A stretch of 64,000 bases of DNA, from the NCBI GenBank assembly GCA_963824475.1, contig CAWGPR010000005.1, forward strand, positions 62,001-126,000. The letters run 5' to 3'. Below, in pieces: positions 43,730 through 53,710 of the stretch. How positions within the stretch are numbered: position 1 is the stretch's first letter; the number at the start of each line of letters is the position of its first letter. Source of the DNA: Roseiarcus sp963824475. GTDB lineage: Bacteria; Pseudomonadota; Alphaproteobacteria; Rhizobiales; Beijerinckiaceae. The notes under the pieces were generated by a model that saw only the letters and a program-made list of their open reading frames with translations, searched no databases and was not told the origin of the DNA. The translations under genes were made by a program, and so were the position numbers.

Positions 43730-45995
43730 CTACCTCCCTTCCCCCGGCTCATCCGCTGCGTCGGCTGGATCGGCGCCGTGCGAGCCGCCATGGCCAGGGC
43801 GCACGATCCGGTCGTCGCGCGCGGGCTCGGGCGCAGGCGACCAGGGACGGTTCTCAAGCGGGCCGCGGTCGCTGGCCAAGCTGAAGCCGTTGTCGCCCCA
43901 TGTCAGGCCGACGGCGCCCATGCGCGCGAGCGCCTGTTCGTCAAACACGAACTTCGCCTGGCAACCGGCGGGCGCGCGTAAACACGCTGACCACGACCTC
44001 GGCCCGCGCGCAGTCTTCGTCGAACGCCAGGCGATCGAGGACGATCGAAAGCGATTCCCCCTCCGGCAGGGCGGCGACGCACCCAAGCCGGTCGCAGGGC
44101 GCGTCGAAGGCGCGCGCCTGAGCGGGCTCGCGCCCGTCGCCGTCAGCGGTCAGCCATTGCTCGGCGGCGAAGGCGTTAAAGCGCTTGCCGACGACCTCGA
44201 GCGCGCCGTCGGCGTCGCGAACGGCCGCCAGATCCCCCGAGGGCGCGACGATAACATCATAGCGCGGCCCCTGCATCGCGCCGACGATGCCTACCAGCGC
44301 GAGCGGAATGGCGGTCAGCCGGAAGGTCCACGTCCGCCAGATGGTCGCGCTCATCACCGCGAGCGCCAGAAACGGCAGCGCGTAAGGGGCGAACGCCCTC
44401 AAATGCACGGTCGAACCCGGCGCCTCGGCAATGAATCGCGCGACCCACAGGATGAACTTGATGCCCGCCCCGACATAGATCCAGACCGGCCCGTCGAGCC
44501 CGAGCGGATAGAGCGCGGCGCCAAGCAACGCGCCCGGCACGGCGAAGACCTCGATCACGGTCAGCGTGAGCGGATTGCCGATCAGCACATAGGGGCTCAA
44601 ATCGTGGAAGTGATAGGCCATGAAAGAGGCGGTGGCCGAGGTGGCAAAGGCAGTTGCGATGAGAAGGGCGAGCGACTTCTCGACGAGATGGGCGCCAAAA
44701 AAGCTAGGCTTGGGGGCCGCGCCCCGCTTGGGCACGAATGGATCGGGATCGGCGTCCATGGCCGCGATCCGCGACTCCATGACCGCGACCAGCGCGGCGA
44801 CGGCGGCGAACGAGAGCTGGAAGCTGACGCCGAGAATGGCCTCCGGCTCGATGGCGACAACCGCGAGAACCGCGAAGGCGAGATTGCGCATGGTCAGCGC
44901 CCGCCGGTCCATGATCACGGCGCTGAGCACGATCAGCGTCATGATGAGCGCCCGCTCCGTGCCAACCCGCGAGCCGGTTGCGATATCGTACAAGACCGAT
45001 CCCGCCATGGCGACCGCCGCCGCCCACTTCTTGATCGGATATTGAAGCGCCAGCGTTCGCGACAGCGCCAGCAGCCGCCGGGTGACGACAAAGATGATTC
45101 CCGCCACCAGCGTCATCTGCACGCCGGAAATCGTGATGATGTGGAAGATGCCGGCTTCGCGAATGAGGTCCTTGGCGTCGTTGGAGAGGAAGTCGCGCTT
45201 GCCCGTCACCATCGCAGCCGCGATTGCGCCCTCGTCGCCGCCGATGATCGCGTTGACCCTGAGCGCCAAACGGTTCCGCGCCTGATCGATGGCGGCGTTG
45301 AAGCGCTGGCCCCAGCTCGCATCGCCCGGCGGGGGCCGACGCTGGATCGGCCCCAGCGTCGAGCCGACCGCGCCAACGCCGGCGAAAAACGCGTCGCGGG
45401 CGAAATCGTATCCGCCCGGCAGCGCCGCGCGCGAGGGCGGGAGCAGGCGCGCCTTGAGCTCGACGAAATCGCCGGCCGCGATGTCGGGCGTATTGCGGGT
45501 CGTCACCCTGACCCGGCGCGGAACTTTCTCTTGCGGCATGCCGTCGGCGCTGACGACGCCGATCACCATGCGCGCGCCGACGGCCCTCAAGTCCACCTCC
45601 TCGACAAAGCCTTGCAGGGAGACGATGCGGATGCGGTCGAGCACCGGGGCGGCGACGCGCGCCGTGCGCAGCGACATCGATAGGAAACCGGCGAACAGCG
45701 CCGCGATGGCGAGCGAGAGCCCGAGAGCCAGAGGCCGGGCGCGAGAAAACCACGCGAGCGCGCCGAAGACAGCGATCATCAGCGCCGGCAGCCAAAGCAC
45801 CGGCTCGTGGTCGGCCGCCAGATTGAGCGCGACTCCGCCCATCGCCGCGACCGGGATCCATAAGAAGAAGCGCCGCTCCTCGACTTCGCGCGCGAGTGCG
45901 CTTGAGAACGTGCCGCGCCAGTCCGGCGCCCACGCGGCGGCGCGGGTCAAACCGGCCGCCGCGGACAAAACGCCAGTGCGCGCGGGTGTGGCCAT
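43730..45995 (-). CDS. comEC: ComEC/Rec2-family DNA-uptake channel protein, one frame break
   Basis: A large polytopic membrane protein. The N-terminal DUF4131 region (VRVTTRNTPDIAAGDFVELK) is followed by the Competence domain (AGIFHIITISGVQMTLVAGI, GSRVGTERALIMTLIVLSAV, GVSFQLSFAAVAALVAVMES). A short soluble C-terminal tail replaces the beta-lactamase-like domain of some relatives. Near 43980 the frame breaks and the true tail reads PAGCQAKFVFDEQALARMGA, then VGLTWGDNGFSLA to 43730. Total is about 755 residues. The family carries single-stranded DNA across the inner membrane during transformation. Other competence genes are not in the window. Confidence 0.85.
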
Positions 45996-46056
45996 TCGCG
46001 GGCAGATTAACGCCAGCCTGACCCTGGGGAAAGACCGCCAATTGGTCTAGGCGAGC

Positions 46057-46929
46057 CTAGACCCGCGAGGCGCGATATTGGGTCGGCGTCAGGCCGAACG
46101 CGGCGCGGAAGGTTTTGTTGAAGGTGGAGAGGTCGCCGAAGCCGCTGTCGAGCGCAATCGTGATGACCGGCCGGCGGGAGGACGCTAGCGCGAGCGCGGC
46201 GCGGCGCAGTCGGGCGCTGATGAGATATTGATGCGGCGTCACCCCTGTCAGCCGGCGGAAGACGCGCAAGAAATGATACTTGCTCATGCCCGCGATCGCC
46301 GCCATCTCCTTGAGCTGAAGCGGCCGCCCCGCGTCGGACTCGACCAATCGGATCGCCTCAACCACGCGTCTGGCCTCGCGCCCGGTCGGCGCGGCCGGAA
46401 ACCGTCGTTCCCCGGCCGTCGCCGTAATGACGCGCTCAACGAGCCCCAAGGCCAGCTCTTCGCAGCGAAGCGAAGACGTGGTCGAGGATAGAGCCTCCAT
46501 GAGCGCAACGACAGGCAGCGCTTTCGGCGAAGGCGGCAGGCTCGGGGCGAAAAAGCGAAACCTGCTGGTCGAGGCGGCGGCCGCCGCGATCTCGCCGAAC
46601 TGCTCCTCATGAATATTCAAGGAAATGCAGCGGTCGCCAATCCCATGCGCGTGACCGCATTCAAAACACCAGCCGTTGTTTCCGAGCAGCAATGCGCCGG
46701 GGTAGAGCAGCCCGTGGCCCGCGTCCGAACGATAGGTGAAGCTGCCTTCGATGACGGCCGAGACGCTGAACCCCTCGTGCCGCTCCTCGAACGGCCGATC
46801 GGACGGGCCGGCGCGGCAGACGACTTCGCGCACGCTCCAGCCGTCTCCCGCCGCCAGCCTTCGCTTGGCGAGCCCCTCGTCCCACGACGTGGCCGTGCGC
46901 GCGCCAACGGATTGGACTTCGCCTTGCAT
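46057..46929 (-). CDS. AraC-family transcriptional regulator
   Basis: 290 residues. The N-terminal cupin-like sensing part (HEGFSVSAVIEGSFTYRSDA) leads to two C-terminal helix-turn-helix motifs: LQLKEMAAIAGMSKYHFLRV then FRRLTGVTPHQYL, and PVITIALDSGFGDLSTFNKT followed by FRAAFGLTPTQYR. It is divergent from the VOC and SRPBCC genes at 47048-47827, so those may be its targets. The ligand is unknown. Confidence 0.88.
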   Translation of the reverse strand: MQGEVQSVGARTATSWDEGLAKRRLAAGDGWSVREVVCRAGPSDRPFEERHEGFSVSAVIEGSFTYRSDAGHGLLYPGALLLGNNGWCFECGHAHGIGDRCISLNIHEEQFGEIAAAAASTSRFRFFAPSLPPSPKALPVVALMEALSSTTSSLRCEELALGLVERVITATAGERRFPAAPTGREARRVVEAIRLVESDAGRPLQLKEMAAIAGMSKYHFLRVFRRLTGVTPHQYLISARLRRAALALASSRRPVITIALDSGFGDLSTFNKTFRAAFGLTPTQYRASRV

Positions 46930-47047
46930 GGGCCCAAAATAGCAATTTTCCCCAAGCCGCGAAACGCCAGCGGAACTAGGGTTCCATCTCCACGAGGACG
47001 ACCGCCCTCACCGGCTCGTCGCCGCTTCGCATCAGGAGAAACACTTC

Positions 47048-47422
47048 ATGTTCGATCACGTGTCGATCGGCGTTCGCGACGTCGCGAAGGCCAAGGCGTT
47101 TTACGACGCGGCGCTGAAGCCGCTTGGATTCACGTGTCTGAGCGCCGACGAGGCTTCGCTCGGCTATGGCAAAGGGGCCCCTGGCTTCTGGATCCTCAAG
47201 GCGGAGAGCGCGGTTCCAGACGATCCGAAGTCCGGGCTTCATTTCTGCTTTGCCGCGCCGAGCCGGGCGAGCGTATCGGCGTTCCATGCGGCGGCGCTGG
47301 CCCATGGCGGGCGCGACAACGGCAAGCCGGGCCTGCGCAAGGGCTACGGGCCGCACTATTACGCGGCCTTCGTCCATGACCCTGAAGGTTACCGGCTCGA
47401 AGCCTATCATGGGGGGAAATAG
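47048..47422 (+). CDS. VOC-family protein (glyoxalase-like)
   Basis: A 124-residue single VOC module: MFDHVSIGVRDVAKAKAFYD at the start, GFTCLSADEASLGYGKGAPG, and YYAAFVHDPEGYRLEAYHGG at the end with the usual C-terminal Glu. Small VOC proteins act as isomerases, resistance proteins or dioxygenase-like enzymes; the role is unassigned. An AGGAGAA site sits upstream. The next gene starts three bases after its stop region, so the pair forms an operon divergent from the AraC regulator. Confidence 0.85.
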   Translation: MFDHVSIGVRDVAKAKAFYDAALKPLGFTCLSADEASLGYGKGAPGFWILKAESAVPDDPKSGLHFCFAAPSRASVSAFHAAALAHGGRDNGKPGLRKGYGPHYYAAFVHDPEGYRLEAYHGGK

Positions 47423-47425
47423 CCG

Positions 47426-47827
47426 ATGGCGACCATTCGATCCGAACTCAAAACCCGCGCGCCGGCGAGCGAAGTCTGGTCGGCGGTCCGCGACATCGGC
47501 GCGCTGCATACGCGGCTCGTCCCCGGCTTCGTCGTCGACACCACACTCGAGCCGGGCGCGCGCATCGTGACCTTCATCAATGGCGTCACGCTGCGCGAGC
47601 CGATCGTCACGCTCGACGACGAGGCGCGGCGGCTGGTCTGGACGGTCGAGGGCGGCCGCGCCAGCCACTACAATGGCGCGCTCCAGGTTTCTGAACTAGG
47701 CGACGGAATGACGTCGGTGGTCTGGACCGCAGACTTTCTGCCTGACGACATCAGCGCCTATCTGTCGCAGGCGATCGAGGCGGGCATGGCGGCGATGCAG
47801 CGGACTCTCGATCGTCTGGCGGCGTGA
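47426..47827 (+). CDS. SRPBCC-family protein
   Basis: A 133-residue START/polyketide-cyclase-like fold: IRSELKTRAPASEVWSAVRD, TFINGVTLREPIVTLDDEAR, HYNGALQVSELGDGMTSVVW and a C-terminal helix AIEAGMAAMQRTLDRLAA. Such proteins bind hydrophobic ligands; a specific role is unknown. It directly follows the VOC gene. Confidence 0.85.
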   Translation: MATIRSELKTRAPASEVWSAVRDIGALHTRLVPGFVVDTTLEPGARIVTFINGVTLREPIVTLDDEARRLVWTVEGGRASHYNGALQVSELGDGMTSVVWTADFLPDDISAYLSQAIEAGMAAMQRTLDRLAA

Positions 47828-47961
47828 GCAGGGCGATCGATGACAAGCGCCGGACGAGTCTCGATCGCTTGTTGCGAGAGACTTGCCAAGAGGACGGACG
47901 AAATCGGCCGCGCGAATCACTTGCCAAGTCTCGGGAATGCCCTTCAGGGCATGAGCGCCTG

Positions 47962-49290
47962 TCAGGCGAAGCCCTTCGCCGCCTCGCCATGCTCGGCGGT
48001 GAGCCGTTCCAGATCGAGCCCGACCGGCTGCCTGTCCACGACCCGCCATTCGCCCGCGATCATCACTCGGTCCGCGCGGTGCGCGCCGCATAGAACCAGC
48101 GCCGCGAGCGGTTCGTGCGCGCCCGAGAAGCGCGGCTCGTCGAGCTTGAACAGCGCAAGATCCAACTCGTAGCCCTCTGCGATCCGGCCGATGTCGGAGC
48201 GGCCTAGACAGCGCGCCGAGCCTTCCGTTCCCCAGCGTAGCACGTCGCGATGCGTCACCTTGTCGGCGCCGTAGCGCAGACGTCCGATCATCAGCGCGTG
48301 GCGGAGCGCCTCCATCATGTTGGAGGAATCGTTGGACGCCGAGCCGTCGACGCCAAGGCCCAAAGGCGAACCTGCAGCCTCAAGCTCGCAGGTCGGGCAA
48401 ATGCCGGAGGCGAGCACCATGTTCGAGGCGGCGCAATGGCTGACGCCGACATTCGCCTTGCCGAGCCGCGCAATCTCGTCAGCGTTGAAATGAACGCCAT
48501 GCGCGAGCCAAACGCGGCTCGACATCCAGCCAGTCTCCTCAAGAAGATCGACGGGCCTTAAGCCATACATCTTGAGGCAGAACCGTTCTTCATCCTTGGT
48601 CTCGGCGAGATGGGTGTGAAGCTGGCAGTCGTAGCGCTCCGCCAGCTGCGCGCTCGCGTTCATGAGCTCCTTGGAGATCGTGAACGGCGAACAGGGCGCG
48701 AGCGCGACGCGAATTTGAGCGCCCGGCTTTGGGTCGTGGAACAGCTTCAGCACCCGCTCGCTGTCGGCCAGAATCGTCTCTTCGTCCTGCACGACGCTAT
48801 CGGGCGGCAGGCCGCCGTCCTTCTCCGACAGGTTCATCGACCCGCGCGAGACCGTCAATCGCATACCTAAGGCGCGCGCCTCCTCGACTTCGATGTCGAC
48901 CGCGTTTTCGAGCCCGGGCGGATAGAGATAGTGATGGTCAGCGGCTGTGGTGCAGCCGGAGAGCATCAGCTCGGTCAGCGCGAGCCGCGCGGCCAGCCTG
49001 AGCTCATTCGGCTTGAGCCGCGCCCAAATGGGATAGAGCGCGACAAGCCAGGCGAACAGCGGCTTGTTGATGGCGGAAGGATGGGCGCGGGTCAGCGTCT
49101 GGTAGAAATGATGGTGCGTGTTGATAAGCCCCGGCAGCACGACGTGACGCGAGGCGTCGAATGTCGCGTCAATGCGCTCCGGCGTCTCGCCCCGCCCCAC
49201 GCACGCGGCGATCTGCGTCCCCTCAACGACGACGCCGCGTTCCGCGCCGACGGCGAAAATCGCCATCGGGTCCTTGATCCAGGTGCGCAA
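47962..49290 (-). CDS. 8-oxoguanine deaminase (amidohydrolase family)
   Basis: A 442-residue metal-dependent hydrolase. The metal-site HxH is in VVLPGLINTHHHFYQTLTRA. Further ligands lie in CQLHTHLAETKDEERF and VWLAHGVHFNADEIARLGKA, with GVSHCAASNMVLASGICPTC and LGLGVDGSASNDSSNMMEAL closing the active site. The HCAASNM segment fits 8-oxoguanine deaminases rather than AtzC-like or guanine deaminases. It would convert 8-oxoguanine to urate and ammonia, cleaning oxidised purines. No purine operon adjoins it. Confidence 0.85.
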   Translation of the reverse strand: MRTWIKDPMAIFAVGAERGVVVEGTQIAACVGRGETPERIDATFDASRHVVLPGLINTHHHFYQTLTRAHPSAINKPLFAWLVALYPIWARLKPNELRLAARLALTELMLSGCTTAADHHYLYPPGLENAVDIEVEEARALGMRLTVSRGSMNLSEKDGGLPPDSVVQDEETILADSERVLKLFHDPKPGAQIRVALAPCSPFTISKELMNASAQLAERYDCQLHTHLAETKDEERFCLKMYGLRPVDLLEETGWMSSRVWLAHGVHFNADEIARLGKANVGVSHCAASNMVLASGICPTCELEAAGSPLGLGVDGSASNDSSNMMEALRHALMIGRLRYGADKVTHRDVLRWGTEGSARCLGRSDIGRIAEGYELDLALFKLDEPRFSGAHEPLAALVLCGAHRADRVMIAGEWRVVDRQPVGLDLERLTAEHGEAAKGFA

Positions 49291-49379
49291 CGCCCCCTGC
49301 CCTTCTCCGCCAGTTCACGCTATTGGGAACCGCCTGAGGCTCATGTCAACCGCGGGCGCAGCGCAGTTCATCGCCCGGC

Positions 49380-50006
49380 TTACATCGGCGGGTTGACGCC
49401 GTTCGTCCCGACGACAACAAAGCCTGCGGCGAGCGCGCCGTCGTCGCCGCGTTGGGCGGGAACGAAGACGGTCGCGCCAAGCTTGAGGTCCGCCTGCGTC
49501 GCGGGACCGAAAGTGACGATCGGGACGCCATCGGGGATCGAGATTTTCTTCTCCTTGCCGCCGCTATAGGAAAGATCGAGGGTCCGCCCTTCGACGCCCT
49601 TGACCGCGTTGGTGACGGTCGCATTGGTCATCGTGCTTTTGGGTTTCAGGTCCCAAGGGTAACTGCCTTCGCCGGTCCCTTTCATTGCGGCGGGAAAGAT
49701 CAGCACTTCGACCGCCCCGTCCCCTCCCGCCGCCGTCGGCAGAGAGGCGATGCCGACGAAGTCCCCCGGCTTGATGTCGTCCACCGACGCCTTGGCGACG
49801 CCAGCGACCTTGAAGCCGGGTTTGAGCGCGACCGCAGCGGTGGGCCCCTCGCGGGTCTTCACCGTAAGCGTCGATCCTTCGAGACCGACAATCGTACCGC
49901 GCACGTGAACGGTCTCCGCCGCCTGCGTGGGAGATAGGGCAGCGAGTCCGAGGACCGCTGCGACGGCGAACGCGCCGCCCAGAGCGTGGGCCAGTTTCTG
50001 ATGCAT
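49380..50006 (-). CDS. Exported protein of unknown function (DUF5666-like beta protein)
   Basis: 208 residues from the ATG at 50006. The signal peptide is LGGAFAVAAVLGLAALSPTQ with cleavage after AA. The mature part has small beta repeats: VHVRGTIVGLEGSTLTVKTR then VDDIKPGDFVGIASLP, and LDLSYSGGKEKKISIPDGVP then ATQADLKLGATVFVPAQRGD. This resembles metal- or ligand-binding DUF5666-type domains. I do not recognise a specific family. It ends GTNGVNPPM. Probably periplasmic. Confidence 0.7.
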   Translation of the reverse strand: MHQKLAHALGGAFAVAAVLGLAALSPTQAAETVHVRGTIVGLEGSTLTVKTREGPTAAVALKPGFKVAGVAKASVDDIKPGDFVGIASLPTAAGGDGAVEVLIFPAAMKGTGEGSYPWDLKPKSTMTNATVTNAVKGVEGRTLDLSYSGGKEKKISIPDGVPIVTFGPATQADLKLGATVFVPAQRGDDGALAAGFVVVGTNGVNPPM

Positions 50007-50310
50007 TGCTTCAACTCTCCAGAATGGGTTGTCAAAACCGCTCGTTGCGACGCCCCGGCGCAAATCGACAGGGCCTCAGGCCTGACCCGACGCCGGACAT
50101 CGAGCGACAACGGTCGAACGGCGCGGTTTATTCGGCGATCCGGACGAGTTTCGCATTTTTCATCGCGGCGCTCAACGCGCATGCCTCAAGGGGGAAGCAT
50201 AACTCGGCCTTCTTCTGTCTCTTTCGCCTGGGCCGTCTCGGCCGCTGGGCGGCGGCGGGCTTATCCTCCCACGCGAAGCGGGGAAGGAAAAGGCGCCTCA
50301 GATTGCGCCG

Positions 50311-51183
50311 CTACAGATCCTCTCTTCCTATGAGCTCGCGGTTGGTCGGTCCGCGCGCGGCGACCACTTCCGCCTGGCGGCCCCGGATAATCGCCATTTT
50401 GGCCATCCCCGTCATCCCTGAGCCGGCGTCAAGATTGAGGCGGAACCCGGCGATCTGATCGGCGTGCGAGGGATCGCGACGGGCGTCGTTCGGCGTATGG
50501 CCATGGACGACGAAGAACCCGCTGAAGCCCTTTAGCGGACGGTATTCGAGAAAGGGCCAGCGCACCCACGCCCAGTGACGATCTTCGTCCAACCTGGCGA
50601 GAGGCGTGTTCCAAGGAAGGGCGAGAAAGGCCTCGAGCTCGACTTGCGGGTTGACGCCCGCGTGGACGAACAGCGCGTCGCCCGAGCGCCAGCTCGCCCG
50701 CAAGGATTCAAGCCAAGCGCGAACGCGCGAAGGCAGCGCCGCGCGCGCCGTCTTGAGGAGAGCGTCGAGATCCTCCGGCGCCTGCTCCGTCTCGACAAAC
50801 TCCGCCATCGTCCGATCGCCGCCGTTGGCGATCCAGGTGTCGAGCGCATCGATCGCATCCGCCCAAGGCGTCTCTGGATCGAGCGCGAGCCGCATCATCG
50901 CCTCGTGGTTGCCCATGAGCGCGACCGCCTCGTCGGCGCCGACGCGCGCTTTCGCGCCGATCGCAAGATCGATCGCGCCAAGACTGTCGGGTCCGCGATC
51001 AACGAGGTCGCCGAGAAAGACGATCGCGCGCCTGTCGCGAAGCTTAGGCTCCCGAGCGGCCTCGTCGATGAGGGCGGCGAGAAGATCGCTCCGGCCGTGA
51101 ATGTCGCCGACGACGAAAACCTCCGCCTCCGGGCTTACGCCCAGCGGCAGCGAAAATACATGACGCTCGACGACCACCGACAT
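50311..51183 (-). CDS. Metallophosphoesterase (PP1/PrpE-like serine/threonine phosphatase)
   Basis: A 290-residue phosphatase with every metal motif: VFVVGDIHGRSDLL (GDxHG), IVFLGDLVDRGPDS (GDxVDRG), VALMGNHEAM (GNHE), LFVHAGVNP and FVVHGHTP. It resembles bacterial serine/threonine phosphatases and ApaH-like enzymes. The substrate may be phosphoprotein or dinucleotide polyphosphate. It is divergent from the VWA gene across a 73-bp promoter region. Confidence 0.9.
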   Translation of the reverse strand: MSVVVERHVFSLPLGVSPEAEVFVVGDIHGRSDLLAALIDEAAREPKLRDRRAIVFLGDLVDRGPDSLGAIDLAIGAKARVGADEAVALMGNHEAMMRLALDPETPWADAIDALDTWIANGGDRTMAEFVETEQAPEDLDALLKTARAALPSRVRAWLESLRASWRSGDALFVHAGVNPQVELEAFLALPWNTPLARLDEDRHWAWVRWPFLEYRPLKGFSGFFVVHGHTPNDARRDPSHADQIAGFRLNLDAGSGMTGMAKMAIIRGRQAEVVAARGPTNRELIGREDL

Positions 51184-51256
51184 CGATAGACCTTACGCTG
51201 AGGCGCGCGAGCCGCGAACATTGCACGCCTGCGGCCGCGCACGCTAGGATTGCATT

Positions 51257-52432
51257 ATGTTTCTTCGGTTCTTCGCCAATCTGCGTCAGGCGCATGTGCC
51301 GGCGACGCCGCGCGAATATCTCGACCTCATGCGGGCGCTTCAAGGCGATCTGGCGGAGATGTCGGTCGACGAATTCTACCGCCTTGCGCGCGCCCTCCTG
51401 GTCAAGGACGAGCGCAATCTCGACAAGTTCGACGTCGTCTTCGCCGCCACCTTCAAGGGCGTTCTTTCCGTAGCCGCCGCGGTCGAGGCCCGGACTCTGC
51501 CGCAGGAATGGCTGCGCCGGATGATCGAGCGGTATCTCAGTCCCGAGGAGCGAGCTCAGATTGAAAAGCTCGGCTTCGACAAGCTGATGGAGACGCTGCG
51601 CCAGCGCCTCGTCGAGCAGAAGGGGCGCCATCAGGGCGGCTCGAAATGGATCGGCACGGGCGGAACGTCGCCGTTCGGCGGCTATGGCGATCATCCCGAG
51701 GGCGTGAGCATCGGCCAGGACAAAGGCCGCCGCGGCAGCGCCGTCAACGTCTGGGACCGGCGGGAGTTCAAGGACCTCGACGGCGACGCGGAGCTCGGGC
51801 CACGCAACATCAAGCTGGCGCTGCGGCGCCTGCGGCGATTCGCGCGCGAGGGCGCGGCCGAAGAGCTCGATCTCGACGGCACGATCCGCTCGACCGCCGA
51901 CAAAGGCTATATCGACGTCCAGCTCAGGCCCGAGCGGCGCAACGCCGTCAAGGTGCTGCTGTTTCTTGACGTCGGCGGCTCGATGGATTGGCACGTCGAA
52001 GCGGCCGAGCAGCTGTTCTCCGCCGCCAAAAGCCAGTTCAAGCGGCTCGACCATTTCTACTTCCACAACTGCCTCTACGAGAGTGTGTGGAAGAACAACC
52101 GCCGCCGCAACGACGAGCGCGTCCCGACGCGGGATCTGATCAATTCCTGCCGCCGCGACTATCGCGTCGTCTTCGTCGGCGACGCCTCGATGAGTCCGCA
52201 TGAAATCATGGCGCCCGGCGGCTCGGTCGAGCATTTCAACCCGAAGTCGGGGAAGGTATGGCTCGAGCGCGCAATTCTCGCCTGGCCGCGCGTCGTGTGG
52301 ATCAATCCGACGCCCCCCAACTACTGGAATCATTCGCTGTCGACGACGATGATCGCCGAAATCTTTCAGCACCGGATGTTTCCGCTAACCCCGGACGGCG
52401 TCGAAGCGGCGATGCGGGCGCTGGCGGCCTGA
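51257..52432 (+). CDS. VWA-domain protein, CoxE-like
   Basis: 391 residues. The C-terminal von Willebrand A domain has a MIDAS-type motif in VKVLLFLDVGGSMDWHVEAA and RDYRVVFVGDASMSPHEIMA. The N-terminal half is the conserved CoxE-like region (ANLRQAHVPATPREYLDLMR; RERFARE-like basic stretch). Members work with a MoxR/CoxD AAA+ ATPase as a chaperone pair in metalloenzyme maturation. The matching ATPase is at 59268-60125, 7 kb away on the same strand, whereas the two are usually adjacent. Confidence 0.88.
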   Translation: MFLRFFANLRQAHVPATPREYLDLMRALQGDLAEMSVDEFYRLARALLVKDERNLDKFDVVFAATFKGVLSVAAAVEARTLPQEWLRRMIERYLSPEERAQIEKLGFDKLMETLRQRLVEQKGRHQGGSKWIGTGGTSPFGGYGDHPEGVSIGQDKGRRGSAVNVWDRREFKDLDGDAELGPRNIKLALRRLRRFAREGAAEELDLDGTIRSTADKGYIDVQLRPERRNAVKVLLFLDVGGSMDWHVEAAEQLFSAAKSQFKRLDHFYFHNCLYESVWKNNRRRNDERVPTRDLINSCRRDYRVVFVGDASMSPHEIMAPGGSVEHFNPKSGKVWLERAILAWPRVVWINPTPPNYWNHSLSTTMIAEIFQHRMFPLTPDGVEAAMRALAA

Positions 52433-52459
52433 CGCTCACGCTTTCCCTAATCGGCCGCC

Positions 52460-52885
52460 TCATTCCCTGACCACAAGCACCGAACATTGCGCGTGGCGCA
52501 CGATCGTCTTGGCGTTCGAGCCGAGCAGATAGTCTGACATGACAGGACGATGGGAGCCGACGACGACGAGGTCGGCGCCCCATTCGGACGCTTCTTGCAA
52601 GAGCTCGTGATAGATCCCGCCCGCCCGCGCCGCGGCGCTTTTGCGGTCGGCCGGCAGATCAACGCTGGCGAGAATCGCGTCGAGCGCTTCTTTGGCCCGT
52701 TTCGCCTGCTCGACGTCGAAATCGACCGGCACATACTCCATGAAGGTGGCCGGTATGACCGGCTGCACATTGACCAGCCTCAATTCGCCGCCGCCCGCCT
52801 TCGCCAGCTCCACCGCCTCCGTCAGCCCCTTCGGACTTGGGGTCGGCTCGGCGAGATCAACCGCGAGAACGATGCGCTTGTACAT
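52460..52885 (-). CDS. Universal stress protein (UspA family)
   Basis: 141 residues from the ATG at 52885, which has AAGGAGGG upstream; the frame is open further but without similarity. The fold shows MYKRIVLAVDLAEPTPSPKG at the start and GADLVVVGSHRPVMSDYLLG then SNAKTIVRHAQCSVLVVRE at the end, matching the ATP-binding Usp pattern. It has a cytoplasmic stress-related role and is convergent with the VWA gene. Confidence 0.92.
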   Translation of the reverse strand: MYKRIVLAVDLAEPTPSPKGLTEAVELAKAGGGELRLVNVQPVIPATFMEYVPVDFDVEQAKRAKEALDAILASVDLPADRKSAAARAGGIYHELLQEASEWGADLVVVGSHRPVMSDYLLGSNAKTIVRHAQCSVLVVRE

Positions 52886-53117
52886 GACAGACCCTCCTTG
52901 GCGACCAGGGGCGCCGGCGCTCAAACCCGTCCCAACGCTTGAACGTGAGGCGCTCTTTCCCGCCTGGCAAGCCTCGTGGGGCAAATAGCCCCAGGGCTTG
53001 CCTCAACCACCCGCGCCAGCTGGCCGGTCAATGCGCGACGCTGCGACGATAGTCATTGTTCCTTAGCTGATGGATCGCTATAAGGCCGCGAAATTCCATG
53101 CGAAACAGGGATCGCCA

Positions 53118-53534
53118 ATGAACGACGTGTCCGTTGAAAGTTATAGACCGTCGGACGACGAACCGTTCATGAACGACCGACAGCGGGAATATTTCCGCCG
53201 CAAGCTGATCGCCTGGCGCAAATCGATCTTGGCCGAGAGCCGCGACACGTTGGCCGCGCTCCAGCAGGAGAGCGAAAACCACCCCGACTTCGCCGACCGT
53301 GCATCTTCCGAAACCGACCGCGCCATTGAGCTGCGCGCCCGCGACCGCCAGCGCAAATTGATCGCCAAGATCGAGGCCGCGCTGTCCCGCCTTGACGACG
53401 GCTCGTACGGCTACTGCGTCGAGACCGGCGATCCCATCTCGCTTCGGCGACTCGACGCGCGGCCAATCGCGACTCTCTCGGTCGAGGCGCAGGAGCGCCA
53501 CGAACGGCGCGAACGCATCTATCGCGACGAGTAA
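53118..53534 (+). CDS. dksA: RNA polymerase-binding transcription factor DksA
   Basis: 138 residues from the ATG at 53118. The coiled-coil NDRQREYFRRKLIAWRKSIL then DTLAALQQESENHPDFADRA carries the D-x-x-D/A tip region and inserts into the RNA polymerase secondary channel to assist ppGpp. The C-terminal zinc finger is degenerate (YGYCVETGDPISLRRLDARP, only one Cys), as is usual in alphaproteobacteria. The order dksA, FliO-like, cckA is typical of Hyphomicrobiales. Confidence 0.93.
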   Translation: MNDVSVESYRPSDDEPFMNDRQREYFRRKLIAWRKSILAESRDTLAALQQESENHPDFADRASSETDRAIELRARDRQRKLIAKIEAALSRLDDGSYGYCVETGDPISLRRLDARPIATLSVEAQERHERRERIYRDE

Positions 53535-53710
53535 CGATTTGTTTCCCACGGGCGCGGCGGCTCTTGAGGCGCCGGACGGCGCACGTGCCGCGCAGCGCCG
53601 CTTACGCGTGGAAAGCTCTTGGAGCGGCCGATGACGCTTCGTGCGTCCGGCCGTGCTTAAAGCGCCTGCAGACGCCATCCGTGACCCTGCCGGAACGCCG
53701 GAGGCCTGGA

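Noticed and set aside
43890..45683. A 597-codon plus-strand frame across comEC
   Set aside because: It is an antisense shadow rich in Arg, Asp and Gly; comEC on the other strand has all its motifs.
47824..48172. Short plus-strand frames after the SRPBCC gene
   Set aside because: They overlap the deaminase gene in antisense and lack similarity.
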